From Botryococcus braunii (Eukaryota; Chlorophyta; Trebouxiophyceae): a stretch of DNA of 27,165 nucleotides. The translations under genes were made by a program, and so were the position numbers. This document shows positions 10,483 through 20,704 of the stretch, in pieces. A model generated the notes under the pieces. The model did no database searches and was not told the DNA's origin. It saw nothing but the letters and a program-made list of their open reading frames with translations. The stretch lies in assembly GCA_002005505.1 (NCBI GenBank), contig MVGU01001049.1, positions 207,501 through 234,665 of the forward strand. The letters run 5' to 3'. Within the stretch, counting starts at the first letter, position 1. Every line of letters starts with the position of its first letter.

Positions 10483-10679
10483 ATGGCCAGCGTTCCTCTC
10501 TTTGACCCCACCTGCCCTTGGAAGGCATCATGCAAGTCTCGTAAGATCACTACGGGTGCTGGGCTCCTACGTCACTTGCAGAGGTTCCACAAGCTCGGCG
10601 ATGCTGGGCGGGATGACTGGGTGTCGCAACTCAGATCCCCAGCAGAGTACAGGAAGCTTGAAGCCATCTTGCGAGCTAC
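10483..10679 (+). CDS. RLE retrotransposon ORF, N-terminal part (before the insertion)
   Basis: ATG at 10483 opens a frame with a C2H2-type finger: CPWKASC, 13 residues, then HLQRFH. Such fingers at the N-terminus bind target DNA in R2-type elements. The frame continues upstream to 10186, but that part is the repeat-built leader, so 10483 was chosen as start; the true start could differ. The frame runs into the copia LTR at 10680. After GCTAC the interrupted codon is completed by the base at 17695, and the reading continues SSWLCTTCFK, so the insertion lies between the finger and a second Cys-rich segment. Confidence 0.75.
10675..10679. repeat. Target-site duplication of the copia element, left copy
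   Basis: GCTAC immediately precedes the left LTR and recurs at 17690-17694 after the right LTR. Five bases is the usual length for Ty1/copia integrases. Confidence 0.9.
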
Positions 10680-11373
10680 TGTGAAAAGTTATGGGCAATC
10701 GGCTTTCCCTGTACAAAGCAGACAGGTCGTCAATAGACGAAGTTACTCCAGCTACAGTCCGTACGACTGTCTGCTGAGTGCCACACACAACTGTCGGACA
10801 AGACTAGCATCTGGTGATGCCCAGCATCTTTCACAACCAGTTCCGTTACATCATTATCTTGTACACAAGCACCGATCAAGCAATCACTAGATAAGGCTCT
10901 AGACGGCTACGTTCAAGTACATGCCTATACTCCCTGAAGTCACTGTCCCTTATCTGTTTGAGTGACTACAGGGTACACTAAGCTTGTTCACTCTCACAAT
11001 AGCAACAATGATACAACACACACTGCCGCACCGTACCTGTACAAAGCAGACAGGTCGTCAATAGACGAAGTTACTCCAGCTACAGTCCGTACGACTGTCT
11101 GCTGAGTGCCACACACAACTGTCGGACAAGACTAGCATCTGGTGATGCCCAGCATCTTTCACAACCAGTTGGTATTCACTCCGGTGGGGCAGCCTTAAGA
11201 GTTCATCCGACAAACGTGTGATCTAGATAGGATTGTACCTTATGTTCGAAAACGTCCAGAATCTGCCGTGTCTCAAGGTACCTTATGTTCTCAATGGACC
11301 CATATCCTAATAGTGCACACATGAAGATCACTTAAAGCACAAGGCATTCAATAATAATGTTCAGAACTCAACA
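10680..11373 (-). repeat. 3' LTR of the copia element
   Basis: It is 694 bp, identical by eye to the LTR at 16996-17689. On the + strand it reads TGTGAAAAG...CTCAACA. It contains two copies of a 135-bp module at 10708-10842 and 11036-11170, and gtaccttatg words at 11235 and 11278. The promoter and poly-A signal expected in an LTR were not pinpointed. Confidence 0.97.
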
Positions 11374-11382
11374 CTTCCCCTT
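11374..11382 (-). promoter_or_regulatory. Polypurine tract of the copia element
   Basis: In element sense the sequence AAGGGGAAG lies directly before the 3' LTR. It is the usual primer for plus-strand DNA synthesis. It is only 11 bases after the gag-pol stop codon. Confidence 0.85.
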
Positions 11383-11393
11383 GCCTGCATGCT

Positions 11394-12815
11394 TTAAGTG
11401 TATCTTCTCAAACCTAGTGAATCACGATGACCAACAAACACGGGCTTGGCAAGTGGCTTGGTCATAATGTCAGCCACATTGCGTGCAGATTCCACATAGA
11501 GGATATCTACCTGCCCAAGTGCCATAGCTTCCCTAGCGTAGTGGAAGCTTACTGCAACGTGCTTTGTGAATTTGGAATACAGGGGGTTCCGTAAATTAGA
11601 AATGCATCCTTGGTTGTCACAGAAAATTTTGACCCTCCAAGGTGCAGCCCCTATCTCTTCCAAGAAGCCCCTTAGCCAGTTGGCTTCCTTCACAATATGG
11701 CCAGCTGCCATAAACTCAGCTTGCACAGTTGAGGTAGCAACTGAGCTCTGCTTCTTGCTTCCCCAAACCACGGCACTACCATAGACTGATAGAACATAGC
11801 CAGTGGTGGAATACCTGTGGTCCAGGTCCCCAGCATAGTCGGCATCAACATAGCCTTCTAGCTCAGGGCCCTTTCCACCCAGAGTAAGAGCTAACTCTCT
11901 GGTATCTCTCAAGTACTTCAGCACTCGAATGGCCTCATTCCAGTGTGAGGTAGTGGGTGTCATTCTATACCTTGACAACACTCCAACAGCCTGAGAAATG
12001 TCAGGCCGGGTCGTATTGGCTATGTACAGTAACGATCCAATTAACTCGCAGTATCGATGACCAGGTGGCAGAGGGGTACCAGCCCCATGTGACATACCAT
12101 CTGAGGACTCGGGTCTGCTGCTAGCCACGAAGTCCTTGGACATGGGGGTATCAACCCCACGTCCATCATCAGCAACGCCAAACTTCTCCACAAGAGCATC
12201 AATCTTGGGAGTGCAACTCATGGAAATAGTGCCCTGAACTCTATTGCGTAGGACCTGACACCCCAGGAAATCATTCACCTCTCCCAAATCATGGATGGTG
12301 AAGTCCTTCTTCAATAACTCTTTCCCCCACTCAATCTCTGCAACCACTCTGGCAACTATGAGAAGATCATCGACATAAACAAGAATAAACGACAGATTAC
12401 CATCAGGGGCCCTCCTGATGTATACCCCAGCGTCGCTCTTGCACACACTATACCCCATCACGCTCAACTTGTCGCTCAAGGTCTTGTGCCAAGCCCGTGG
12501 GGCTTGCTTAGGACCGTAGAGTGCCTTCCTGAGCTTGCACACAACTCTCGTGTTGCCATTCTCAAATCCTGGTGGTTGGGTCACATAGACCTCTTCCTCC
12601 AACTCCCCATTGAGAAAAGCTGTCTTGATATCCACTTGGTGGATCTCAAGATTTTGTGTGGCAGCCACTGCCAGCACAGCTCTCCTAGCACCATAGCTGC
12701 TGGTAGGTGCAAAAACCTCACCAACATCTATACCAGGAATCTGTCTGCAACCCTGGGCAACCAATCTTGCTTTAAACCGAGTGACATTCCCATGTGCATC
12801 GTTTTTGTAGAAAAA
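11394..12815 (-). CDS. gag-pol: Copia gag-pol, third frame: reverse transcriptase and RNase H
   Basis: It begins inside the reverse transcriptase, after the -1 shift at the A6 run (12811-12816 on +), and ends with TAA at 11394-11396. Visible motifs in order are RFKARLVAQG, HQVDIKTAFLNG (first catalytic Asp), LYGPKQAPRAW, and LVYVDDLL (catalytic YVDD), then the RNase H: GYVDADYAGD, STTGYV, SSVATSTVQAEFMA, FCDNQGCISN and VADIMTKPL. These copy the RNA genome into DNA and remove the RNA strand in the particle. All catalytic residues I can check are present. It would be translated as part of one polyprotein with the two upstream frames. Confidence 0.93.
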   Translation of the reverse strand, partial: FFYKNDAHGNVTRFKARLVAQGCRQIPGIDVGEVFAPTSSYGARRAVLAVAATQNLEIHQVDIKTAFLNGELEEEVYVTQPPGFENGNTRVVCKLRKALYGPKQAPRAWHKTLSDKLSVMGYSVCKSDAGVYIRRAPDGNLSFILVYVDDLLIVARVVAEIEWGKELLKKDFTIHDLGEVNDFLGCQVLRNRVQGTISMSCTPKIDALVEKFGVADDGRGVDTPMSKDFVASSRPESSDGMSHGAGTPLPPGHRYCELIGSLLYIANTTRPDISQAVGVLSRYRMTPTTSHWNEAIRVLKYLRDTRELALTLGGKGPELEGYVDADYAGDLDHRYSTTGYVLSVYGSAVVWGSKKQSSVATSTVQAEFMAAGHIVKEANWLRGFLEEIGAAPWRVKIFCDNQGCISNLRNPLYSKFTKHVAVSFHYAREAMALGQVDILYVESARNVADIMTKPLAKPVFVGHRDSLGLRRYT

Positions 12816-13942
12816 ATCCAATGAACAGGGATAACTTTCTGCCCATGGGGTCTTTCCACATACTGCATAACCTCATGGGTGTCTAAAGACTCCATCTCCT
12901 CTTGCATTGCCTGCTGCCAAAACTCCCACTGAGGTGAGCGCTGGGCTTCCCTCAAGTTTGAGGGCACGTGAACTTTTCCCAACGTGACAGAAGGTACACT
13001 CTGTACCTTATGCTGTGGTGCAGCAGGGCTGTCAGCCTTACTGATGCTGTTCCCTTCTCTCTCTCTCTCTCCCTGGTTGCCAGAATAAGGTACATTATGT
13101 ACCTTATGCTGGGACTGGGCAGTACTGCCGGGATTATCTGATTCCTTCTCAAGTCTCTCTCTCTCTCCTTGACTACTGGACTCATGTGCAGCACCCTTAC
13201 ATTCTCGCACCTTCCGCAATGCAGAGGGGAGCAGCAGCTCTCTCTCTCTCCTGGACTCACACTTGGGCACACTACCCAGACTTGCCTGAGCTGCGCCTAC
13301 AATGTCAGCCTGCACACCATAAGCATGACTAGCCAGTGACTGGGATTGGGCACCAGCTTCCCCTACTGCTGGCATGTCTAACCCACTGCTCTCATCTCTT
13401 ACATCTGCACCGAACATAGCCTCGACTGTCTCAACCTGCCCCTGCATATCAGGGAGACCAACCATGTTTGGCTCACTCACAATTGCCTGACCTGGGTCAG
13501 GGGCATGCAATGGGATGTCAGAATGCTCTCTCCTAGCCACGCGCTGTACATAACGCTGCTCCCTTGTAAGGGTGGTCCCTGGAGGAAGGGGAATTTGTGA
13601 CTTCCCCTGCATTCGCAACCCCTCTTGTACCTTCTGCATTTTTTCTACCTGGGATTGAGTTTCTACACCCCCCCTGGCCAGATTCTGCATATGCTCAAGC
13701 ACCGACCACGAGTGCTGAGATGGTTCTGGGGTCCCAACAGTAGAATCCAGGCTGGTGGGGTTTCCTTGGTCATGTGCTGCTGTGGTCCCGTCTCCAGACT
13801 GATCCCCAGCACAAAGTCCAGAGGTCCCAGGAGCCCCAGTGGAAAGCGTCTCCACTCCATGGTCATCCTCCTCATCCCAGAACGTGGGTGGAGCAGCAGA
13901 GGGAATTGCTTGAGGCGTTGCCAGATTCTCACTGCCAAGGGG
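12816..13942 (-). CDS. gag-pol: Copia gag-pol, second frame: linker and start of reverse transcriptase
   Basis: The frame is open from a TAG just upstream of the G6 run (13939-13944 on +) to the A6 run at 12811-12816. It encodes an acidic start (FWDEEDDHG), a long low-complexity linker with three RERE-like patches from short GA repeats, and then the beginning of the reverse transcriptase (WEFWQQAMQEEMESL, then VIPVHWIF). The HWIF stretch continues as FYKNDAHGN in the third frame, matching the family WVFKVKRDADGN spacing when one base is added. The GTG at 13853-13855 is not a real start, because coding continues from the first frame. Confidence 0.85.
12991..13105 (-). repeat. Repeated units in the copia linker
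   Basis: Two diverged units about 96 bp apart each hold an inverted repeat aaggtac-N5-gtacctt (12991-13009 and 13087-13105), then atgctg, and a downstream (TC)n patch. The gtaccttatg word also occurs twice in each LTR. Confidence 0.65.
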
Positions 13943-16605
13943 GGTGATATCCTAGAATCATAGACAGACCCAGGCTGGACCTTTGATAGACCCACTCTCT
14001 CAGCCCCCCTCAAGTGCTCGATAAAGCTGACGTCCCTACTCTCCTTCCACACTCCATTCCCCACGTACACACGATACGCTTTAGACTGGGGACAATAACC
14101 AGTAAACATCCCAGGGATGGTCTTGGGCCCAAAAACAGACCTTTGGCCACTGGGAATGTGCACATGGGCTACACAGCCAAACGTGCGCAGCACAGACACA
14201 TCAGGTTTGACACCAAAGAATAATTCCATGGGGGTCAGGGACCTGCCTGAAGTAGGACCCACATTGTAGAGGAGGGTAGCTGTCTCAAGCGCCTCCTTCC
14301 AAAGGGAGGGGTCTGCTGCAGCATGGACCAACAGAGTCCTTGTTCGCTCCTTCAGGGTCCTATTCATCCTCTCCGCCACCCCATTCTGCTGAGGCGTGTA
14401 GGGCGCTGAGGACTCCATCTTAGTGCCCTGCTGAGCACAAAACTCTTTGAATTGCTGGTTCAGGAACTCTGAACCCCTGTCAGTCCTCACACACTTCACA
14501 ACCGTGCCTCGTTGGGTCTGCCAAAAACGGAGCAGGTCTATCACAGCCTTTGGGATGCAATCCTTTGACTTCACAGGCAGGGAGGCAACTTGGTGTGAAC
14601 TTTCATCCACTACAGTGACCCAATATCGTTCACCTGTGATGGCAGGAGGTGATATGGGACCCACAGTATCCACATGGACTCTATCGAGTGGGTGATGTGC
14701 AGGCCTGGAAGATACAGGGAAAGGAGGTCTGGAGTGTTTCCCTTGTATACACGATTCACAGTGCTTGGGGCACTCAGAGCAGGGAGCAAGGGAGATATTG
14801 ATTCCTGTAACCAGATCTTCCTTGGAGAACCTCTGCATGCTGCTGGCACCAGGATGACCTAACCTAGCATGCCACAGAGATCTCTCGCTACACACGTGTC
14901 CTTTCCTAAGATGAGACGCCTGAGCCATGTGATCAATATGTCTGCAGCCAACTTGCTGCCCTCTGACAGGACTAACAAACTCCAAAAAAAACAGACCTCG
15001 TGCGCGGGTGATATCTCCACACCACCCTTCAGGTCCCTTCATGGCTGTGTAACCACCTGCAGTGTCAGTCAGGAAAGATGCTCCATCCTGAATTGCACCA
15101 GTGACTGAAATGAGGTTGGTATGCGCAGAAGGAACACACTGCACATTGTGCAGCCAGAATACTTCGTGCCTTGCATTCACAAGGCATACAGACCCAGATG
15201 CAATGATTCCTCCCTTGGCGTCTGAGGTTGCCAAGTGCAGAGGAAGAGGCTGTCTATGCATAACTGGATTATGGAGCAATGAGAGATCATTGACTATATG
15301 CACAGAGGCACCACTATCTATTAACCAAGATGTGCTGCTAGCTCCATGCGAAGTTGGGGCAAGCACATTGAGAGAGATAAACATCGCCTCACCAGAAGGA
15401 GGGGGTGGAGGTGGTAAATGCCACCCCGGAAACGTGTGTTGACTTGTTGGATAGTTATATGCTGAAGGAGGTCCAGGGCTGGAAGCGGATGAAGGCGGGC
15501 CACCCCGGCCAGATCCATGGTCCCACCAGGCTTGAGGAGACGACTGTGGGCCTCCCTGGCCCCAGTAAGCTGCAGGCCCAACGCTTGCCGCTTGCATGTT
15601 TTGATGCAGAGCCTGCAGCTGCCTGAGCGGTCCGCAGTCAGTCATGAAGTGGCCCTTTGCCTTGCAGAAGTGGCATGTAAGCTCCTCTCTGGGCCTTCTT
15701 GCCCTGCCAGGTCCACGCCCCCTGCCACCAAAAGTAGTTGCAGAGGGGCCAGCGGGAGGCTGTTCGTTTGCTGGTAGTGCTGCTCCAACTCCCGGTACTG
15801 CTCCCACTCCTGGTGCAGCTCCAGCGCTTGATGACGCTCCAGCTACCCCCCCAGAGGGACCAGCCACTGCTGCAGCTGCCATGGCCTGAGGTGTTCCCTC
15901 TGCAGGTGGGTCCTTGTACCCACGGCTGGCTGCGGCGCGCAGGATTCTTTGAATCAGCTCCAATGGCGGCTTGTCGGTTGCCATAACCTCCAGGGACTCG
16001 AGCCTCAGCACAGGAGGGAGGCCCTTCACCATCAGCTCCCCAACATTGTGGTCCAAGAGGATGAACGCGTTGTTTCTGAGACTTGTAGCCAGATCCATCA
16101 TTCTGTAGAGGTAGACCTTGAGTGTCTCCCCTGTCTTGATGCCCTGCTCCATTTCCTTGTACCACTCAAGGTTGATGTCTTGGTTGCTCCCTCCAGTGTG
16201 ACTGTTCTTCACCCACGCGATGAAGTCGAACGCTGCTTTGTGGCATGAGATCTGAGAATGCCAGATGACTGGAACTGACTGGATCAGCCACTGCTTGATG
16301 GCTGAGTTCTCCACCGACCCTGGCATTGGCCTCTCCAAAGCCGCTCTGACCCCCTTGGTGTTTGCGCACGCCTCCAAATTTTCATACCAAAATTCAAAAT
16401 TGCGCCCTCCATCATCAAGCATGACAGTCATCTTTGGATTAGAGGTATTGGGGATGTAGGCTGCCTTGTCAATCTCCACCTTTGGTTCTGCAGTGGCTGA
16501 TTGTGTCCCGGTCATAGACTGCCCTGGAGTGGCCCCACTGACTTCTCCAGGTTGAGACATTGCTGTTTCACTGCTACTTTCCTTTTCTTTGCCCCTTTTT
16601 GTCAT
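13943..16605 (-). CDS. gag-pol: Copia gag-pol, first frame: Gag, protease, integrase
   Basis: The ATG at 16605 begins a frame of about 887 true residues before the first shift. Gag covers roughly residues 45-240, followed by an Ala/Gly/Pro-rich linker. The nucleic-acid-binding zinc knuckle CHFCKAKGHFMTDC is at 311-324, the protease active site LIDSGAS at 429-435, the HHCC integrase zinc domain (LWHARLGHPG ... CESCIQGK) around 577-623, and the integrase core with Asp646 (HVDTVGP), Asp709 (RTDRGSEF) and Glu745 (NGVAERMN). The frame's last part, down to 13663, is out-of-frame read-through. The integrase C-terminal region (ELFFGVKPDVSVLRTFGC) is intact. Confidence 0.93.
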
Positions 16606-16981
16606 ACTATTGTCACTTCACCAGCCAAACTTACTCATAAACTTCTGGAATGCAGCAATACCCTACAATTCCCTCCATGTCATGGAAATTTACCAGCCAG
16701 TCTTGCACAGTAGTAGCAGATATGTTCCCCTCAGAAGTTTGCGCCGGAGTCCGGCCCGACTCACTCAGTGCTTCTAGACAACGTCTATGAATGATAAAGC
16801 ACAGCTAAAACTTCAATTATGAATTTCCCAGAAAGGTAAACTGTGAGTAAGATAATGGTCCTGGTACACTCGAGTTCCCTTGCGCCGCTGCGCCATGCTC
16901 GAGCTCCTTTGTTGACGCTTACGTCTGACCCATCCGTAGACGACCTTCACTCCTGCTTTTACTTGGCTCAGCTGGAAGGGC

Positions 16982-16995
16982 GTGGGCCCATAACC
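16982..16995 (-). promoter_or_regulatory. Primer-binding site, internal initiator tRNA-Met type
   Basis: Directly beside the 5' LTR the element-sense sequence is GGTTATGGGCCCAC. It is complementary to the anticodon stem-loop of initiator tRNA-Met (GTGGGCCCATAACC, containing the CAT anticodon), not to its 3' end. Drosophila copia and yeast Ty5 are known to prime from a half-tRNA cut at this place. The tRNA sequence is from memory of plant and animal genes. This genome's own tRNA was not seen. Confidence 0.85.
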
Positions 16996-17012
16996 TGTGA
17001 AAAGTTATGGGC
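16986..17012 (-). repeat. U5/primer-site hairpin
   Basis: The LTR end contains gttatgggc (17004-17012 on +) and the primer site contains gcccataac (16986-16994), giving 9-bp arms and a 9-base loop spanning the LTR border. In the RNA the primer site could pair with U5. Confidence 0.8.
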
Positions 17013-17689
17013 AATCGGCTTTCCCTGTACAAAGCAGACAGGTCGTCAATAGACGAAGTTACTCCAGCTACAGTCCGTACGACTGTCTGCTGAGTGCCAC
17101 ACACAACTGTCGGACAAGACTAGCATCTGGTGATGCCCAGCATCTTTCACAACCAGTTCCGTTACATCATTATCTTGTACACAAGCACCGATCAAGCAAT
17201 CACTAGATAAGGCTCTAGACGGCTACGTTCAAGTACATGCCTATACTCCCTGAAGTCACTGTCCCTTATCTGTTTGAGTGACTACAGGGTACACTAAGCT
17301 TGTTCACTCTCACAATAGCAACAATGATACAACACACACTGCCGCACCGTACCTGTACAAAGCAGACAGGTCGTCAATAGACGAAGTTACTCCAGCTACA
17401 GTCCGTACGACTGTCTGCTGAGTGCCACACACAACTGTCGGACAAGACTAGCATCTGGTGATGCCCAGCATCTTTCACAACCAGTTGGTATTCACTCCGG
17501 TGGGGCAGCCTTAAGAGTTCATCCGACAAACGTGTGATCTAGATAGGATTGTACCTTATGTTCGAAAACGTCCAGAATCTGCCGTGTCTCAAGGTACCTT
17601 ATGTTCTCAATGGACCCATATCCTAATAGTGCACACATGAAGATCACTTAAAGCACAAGGCATTCAATAATAATGTTCAGAACTCAACA
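16996..17689 (-). repeat. 5' LTR of the copia element
   Basis: It is 694 bp, identical by eye to the left LTR, with the internal 135-bp module at 17024-17158 and 17352-17486. It should hold the promoter of the element. Confidence 0.97.
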
Positions 17690-17694
17690 GCTAC
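17690..17694. repeat. Target-site duplication of the copia element, right copy
   Basis: GCTAC directly follows the right LTR and equals 10675-10679. Confidence 0.9.
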
Positions 17695-20600
17695 CTCCAG
17701 CTGGTTGTGCACCACTTGCTTCAAAACCCATTCCCTGGGAGTTCTTTCGTGCGCAACCAACCCAGACACCTGCCAGCGCTTGTGGAATCTGGAGGATGGC
17801 CTGGTTCCCCCTGATGTTAACCTTCTTCCTGGCCTTCCCCGCCCTGCACCGCCGCCGCAGGATACTTCAGAGCCCCAGGGCCGCCTCCATTCGCAACCCC
17901 GAGGACGACCGCGTGCATCCGCCGCCGTTGCTGATCCTCCGCCCTCTGCTCCCCCGGCCCGTGTCCGCCGCCATCCCCTGACCCCTGCCCTTGTCCATCA
18001 CGTTTTCACCCTTGGTCACCATTCGTACCGCAGGGTCCCTAGGTCAGCATGGATACCTTGGGCTGCAGCATTGCGGTCCGCTCTCAAGGCTGTTGCGGAC
18101 TCGGGCTCCGAGGCTGCCTGGGTTGAGCTGTTGATCCTTCCGATGTGCGTCCTGTCAGCTCGTCGCAGGCCTCGGGGTGAGGGAGTTGCGCAGCACGTCC
18201 GCCGTCGGGCCCGCGCATGGTTGGATGGGGATATTGATGGCCTAATTGATGAACTCTTGGCCACCGCGCCTGCAGCCACTGCCCCACCCCGCCCATTAGA
18301 CGATGCGGCGCTTGCCGCTCGCGTCTTGCGCAAGGTTGCAGATGGCCATTTATCAGCGGCTGTTCGGATGTTGGAGCCTGCCACCATCGCCCCAGCCACG
18401 CCTGACACATGTGCTGCACTGGCAGCGCTTCATCCTATCCGACCGCTTCCCGTTGGCGCCCCGCCTGCGCAGGCCCCTTACCGTGCCCAAGTGGAGGAAG
18501 TCTTGGCTGCCCTCAAAACCTTCTCACCTGGTACCGCTGGCGGGCGGGACGGCTTGACCCCATTACATATAAAACATGCCTTCTCTGTAGGTGGCTCAGA
18601 CCTCTTATTGGACAGCCTCCTTGGCGTGGTCAATCGGGCCTTAGCTGGGGATGTTCCCCCTCCCTTGCGATCTTATTGGGCCAGCGCTCCCATCACCCCT
18701 CTCTTGAAGCCCAATGGGGGTATCCGGCCCATTGCAGTGGGGCTCACCCTGCGCCGTCTGGTTTCCAAGATAGCTGTTGCAGCCGTCTTGCCCGCTGTCA
18801 GTGAGTATTTGCAGCCACACCAAGTTGGGGTTGGAGTCCGAGGGGGTGCAGAAGGCCTCGTCCATGCCCTCAACCGCTTGGTGGCACACCAGCAAGATTC
18901 CCCCGACCTCGTCGTTGTCAGCTTGGACTTCCAAAATGCTTTCAATACGGTCGACCGCAACCGCATGCTTGGGGAAGTCGCCCTCCATTGCCCCAGCATC
19001 TGGCAGTATGTGGCGACGACGTACGGCTGCGCGGCCCATCAGTATGTTGGGCCCCATGTCGTGGACTCCACAACAGGGGTCCAGCAAGGGGACCCCCTCT
19101 CTCCGCTGCTTTTTGCGCTCACTGTCCAGCCACTCCTCCTTGACCTTCATCGGGAGTGTCCCGACGTACACCAAGGGTGGTATCTGGATGACGGCACGTT
19201 TGTTGGTCCCGTGCCCGCAGCGCAGCAGGCAGTCCAGTTGGTTGTTGACCGGGCCCCCGCATATGGCTTGAGCCTCAACCCTCACAAGTGCTGTGTGTGG
19301 TCGCCGCGCCCGAACCCTCAGCATTTGGATGGGTTCCCTCTGGGCTTCGTCAATGAAACTCGTGCTGGTTTGATAGTGTTGGGGGTAGCGGTCACCGTGT
19401 CAGTCGAGTACGCGGCTTCCGTAGCCCAGGCGCACGTTGATGCCGTGGCAGCCTCGCTCCAGCGTTTGCCGATTCTCCGCCACCCCCAAGCCGAGCTTCT
19501 CTTGCTTCGCAGTTGCCTTGGGACCTGCAAGGTGGTTTTCACAGCCCGGACCATGCCGCCAGCTGCAGCTGCGCAAGCTTTGGTGACCTTTGATATGCTC
19601 CAAACCCAGGTCCTCCAATCCATTGTCACAGCTGGTGGTGGTGGTTTTGGCCCTTTGCAGCAAACCTTGGCTGGCTTGCCTATTGCCCAGGGGGGTCTAG
19701 GGGTCACTAAGGCCACTTCCCTTCTGCCTTGTGCCTATCTCGCCTCCGTCACGCAGACAGCCCCCCTCCAGGACCGCCTTCTGGGGACATCCACTGCCCC
19801 TCTTGTCCCCGCTGCCCTAGCTGCCAAGGCTGACTACTGCGCCCTTGTTCCTGATTTCGATGCGGCGCTCTTCGAGGATCCGGATTTTGTCCGCAGCAAA
19901 GTGCAAGCCCGGCTGTCCAAACCCTTGTCTCACCGCGCATACCAGGAGGTTCTTGATGACCCTGCTCGCTCGGATCGCGACCGTGCTGTGCTCCAATCTC
20001 TTACACAGCCGGGAGCGTCTGATTGGCTGCTGGCTCTCCCAGTTCCCCATTTGCAGCAAACCATGCCCCCAGAGTCGTTCCGCTGCCGCCTTCAATACCA
20101 GCTCTTGATCCCCATTTTCCACCCTGGCTCCCAATGCCCGTGCTGCTTGAGGGAGTTGGATGTCTGGGGCGACCACGCGGTCCACTGCACCTCAGGGGGG
20201 GATGTTGCCATTGTCGGCCGACATTACTCCGTTCGTAACGGCCTGGACGCTGTCCTTACCTCAGCTCGTCAGCGGGTCACCCGGGAACCCGCCTTTCCCA
20301 CCCCTGTCCCTGGCCAGGAGCGCCGTCGCGCAGACCTCCGCCTCCATGCGTGGGAGGAGGGGCGTGACCTTTATATCGACATCGTTGGCTCTTCCCCACT
20401 CACAGTTGCCAACTTGCTGCACTTCGTGCCGGGTGGGGCCGCCGCGCGCGCTGCCCAAGACAAGCAGACCCGCTATGCTGTCTTGTTGTCGCGTCAGCAG
20501 CCGCCTGTGGCTTTCCAAGCCTTCGCTTTTGAAACATTTGGAGGGTTGCATGCTGATGCGCTGGCCTTGTTGCAGAGGCTCCAGGGGCTTTTGAACCAAG

Positions 20601-20704
20601 CCATCATTGCTCAAGAAGATGTGGAGGGATATTTTGTCATTCGTCGGGTCAGTTTCATCATTGCGGCGGCTGTGGGTCGCCAGCTGGCCGCTCGCCGGGT
20701 GTGA
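17695..20704 (+). CDS. RLE retrotransposon ORF, main part: reverse transcriptase and endonuclease
   Basis: The frame continues exactly from 10679. Counting from the codon at 17705 as residue 1, a Cys-rich segment CTTCFK ... C ... C is at 2-23, a Pro-rich stretch at 40-95, and the reverse transcriptase at about 260-560 with SLDFQNAFN (Asp408), GVQQGDPLSP (458-467) and catalytic YLDD (493-496). A CCHC knuckle CPCC ... GDHAVHC is at 811-828, and the restriction-like endonuclease has RADLRL (Asp877), YIDIV (Asp892) and K920 in DKQTRY, then FAFETFGG. The protein would nick the target DNA and copy its own RNA there. It is not the APE type. The frame is open and complete to TGA, so only the copia insertion breaks it. 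Confidence 0.9.

Larger units (their letters stand above)
10680..17689 (-). mobile_element. Full-length Ty1/copia LTR retrotransposon (7,010 bp)
   Basis: The element lies on the minus strand: 5' LTR 16996-17689, primer-binding site 16982-16995, gag-pol 16605-11394, polypurine tract 11374-11382 and 3' LTR 10680-11373. Domain order is Gag, zinc knuckle, protease, integrase, reverse transcriptase, RNase H. Integrase before reverse transcriptase defines the copia superfamily. The LTRs begin TGTTGAG and end TTCACA. I read them as identical, so the insertion is recent. The GCTAC duplication confirms the borders. Only the two homopolymer frameshifts speak against activity. Confidence 0.97.

Noticed and set aside
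13653..13855. GTG start of a separate protein at 13855
   Set aside because: The same frame is open further upstream to a TAG near 13952 and carries polyprotein-like sequence there, so this is a continuation and not a start.
12811..13944. Programmed -1 frameshifting in the copia polyprotein
   Set aside because: No X XXY YYZ heptamer in the zero frame at either site; copia elements normally use one continuous frame. Kept only as a minor alternative.
18016..19716. Several minus-strand frames of 108-227 residues
   Set aside because: They are shadows of the GC-rich RLE ORF on the opposite strand.
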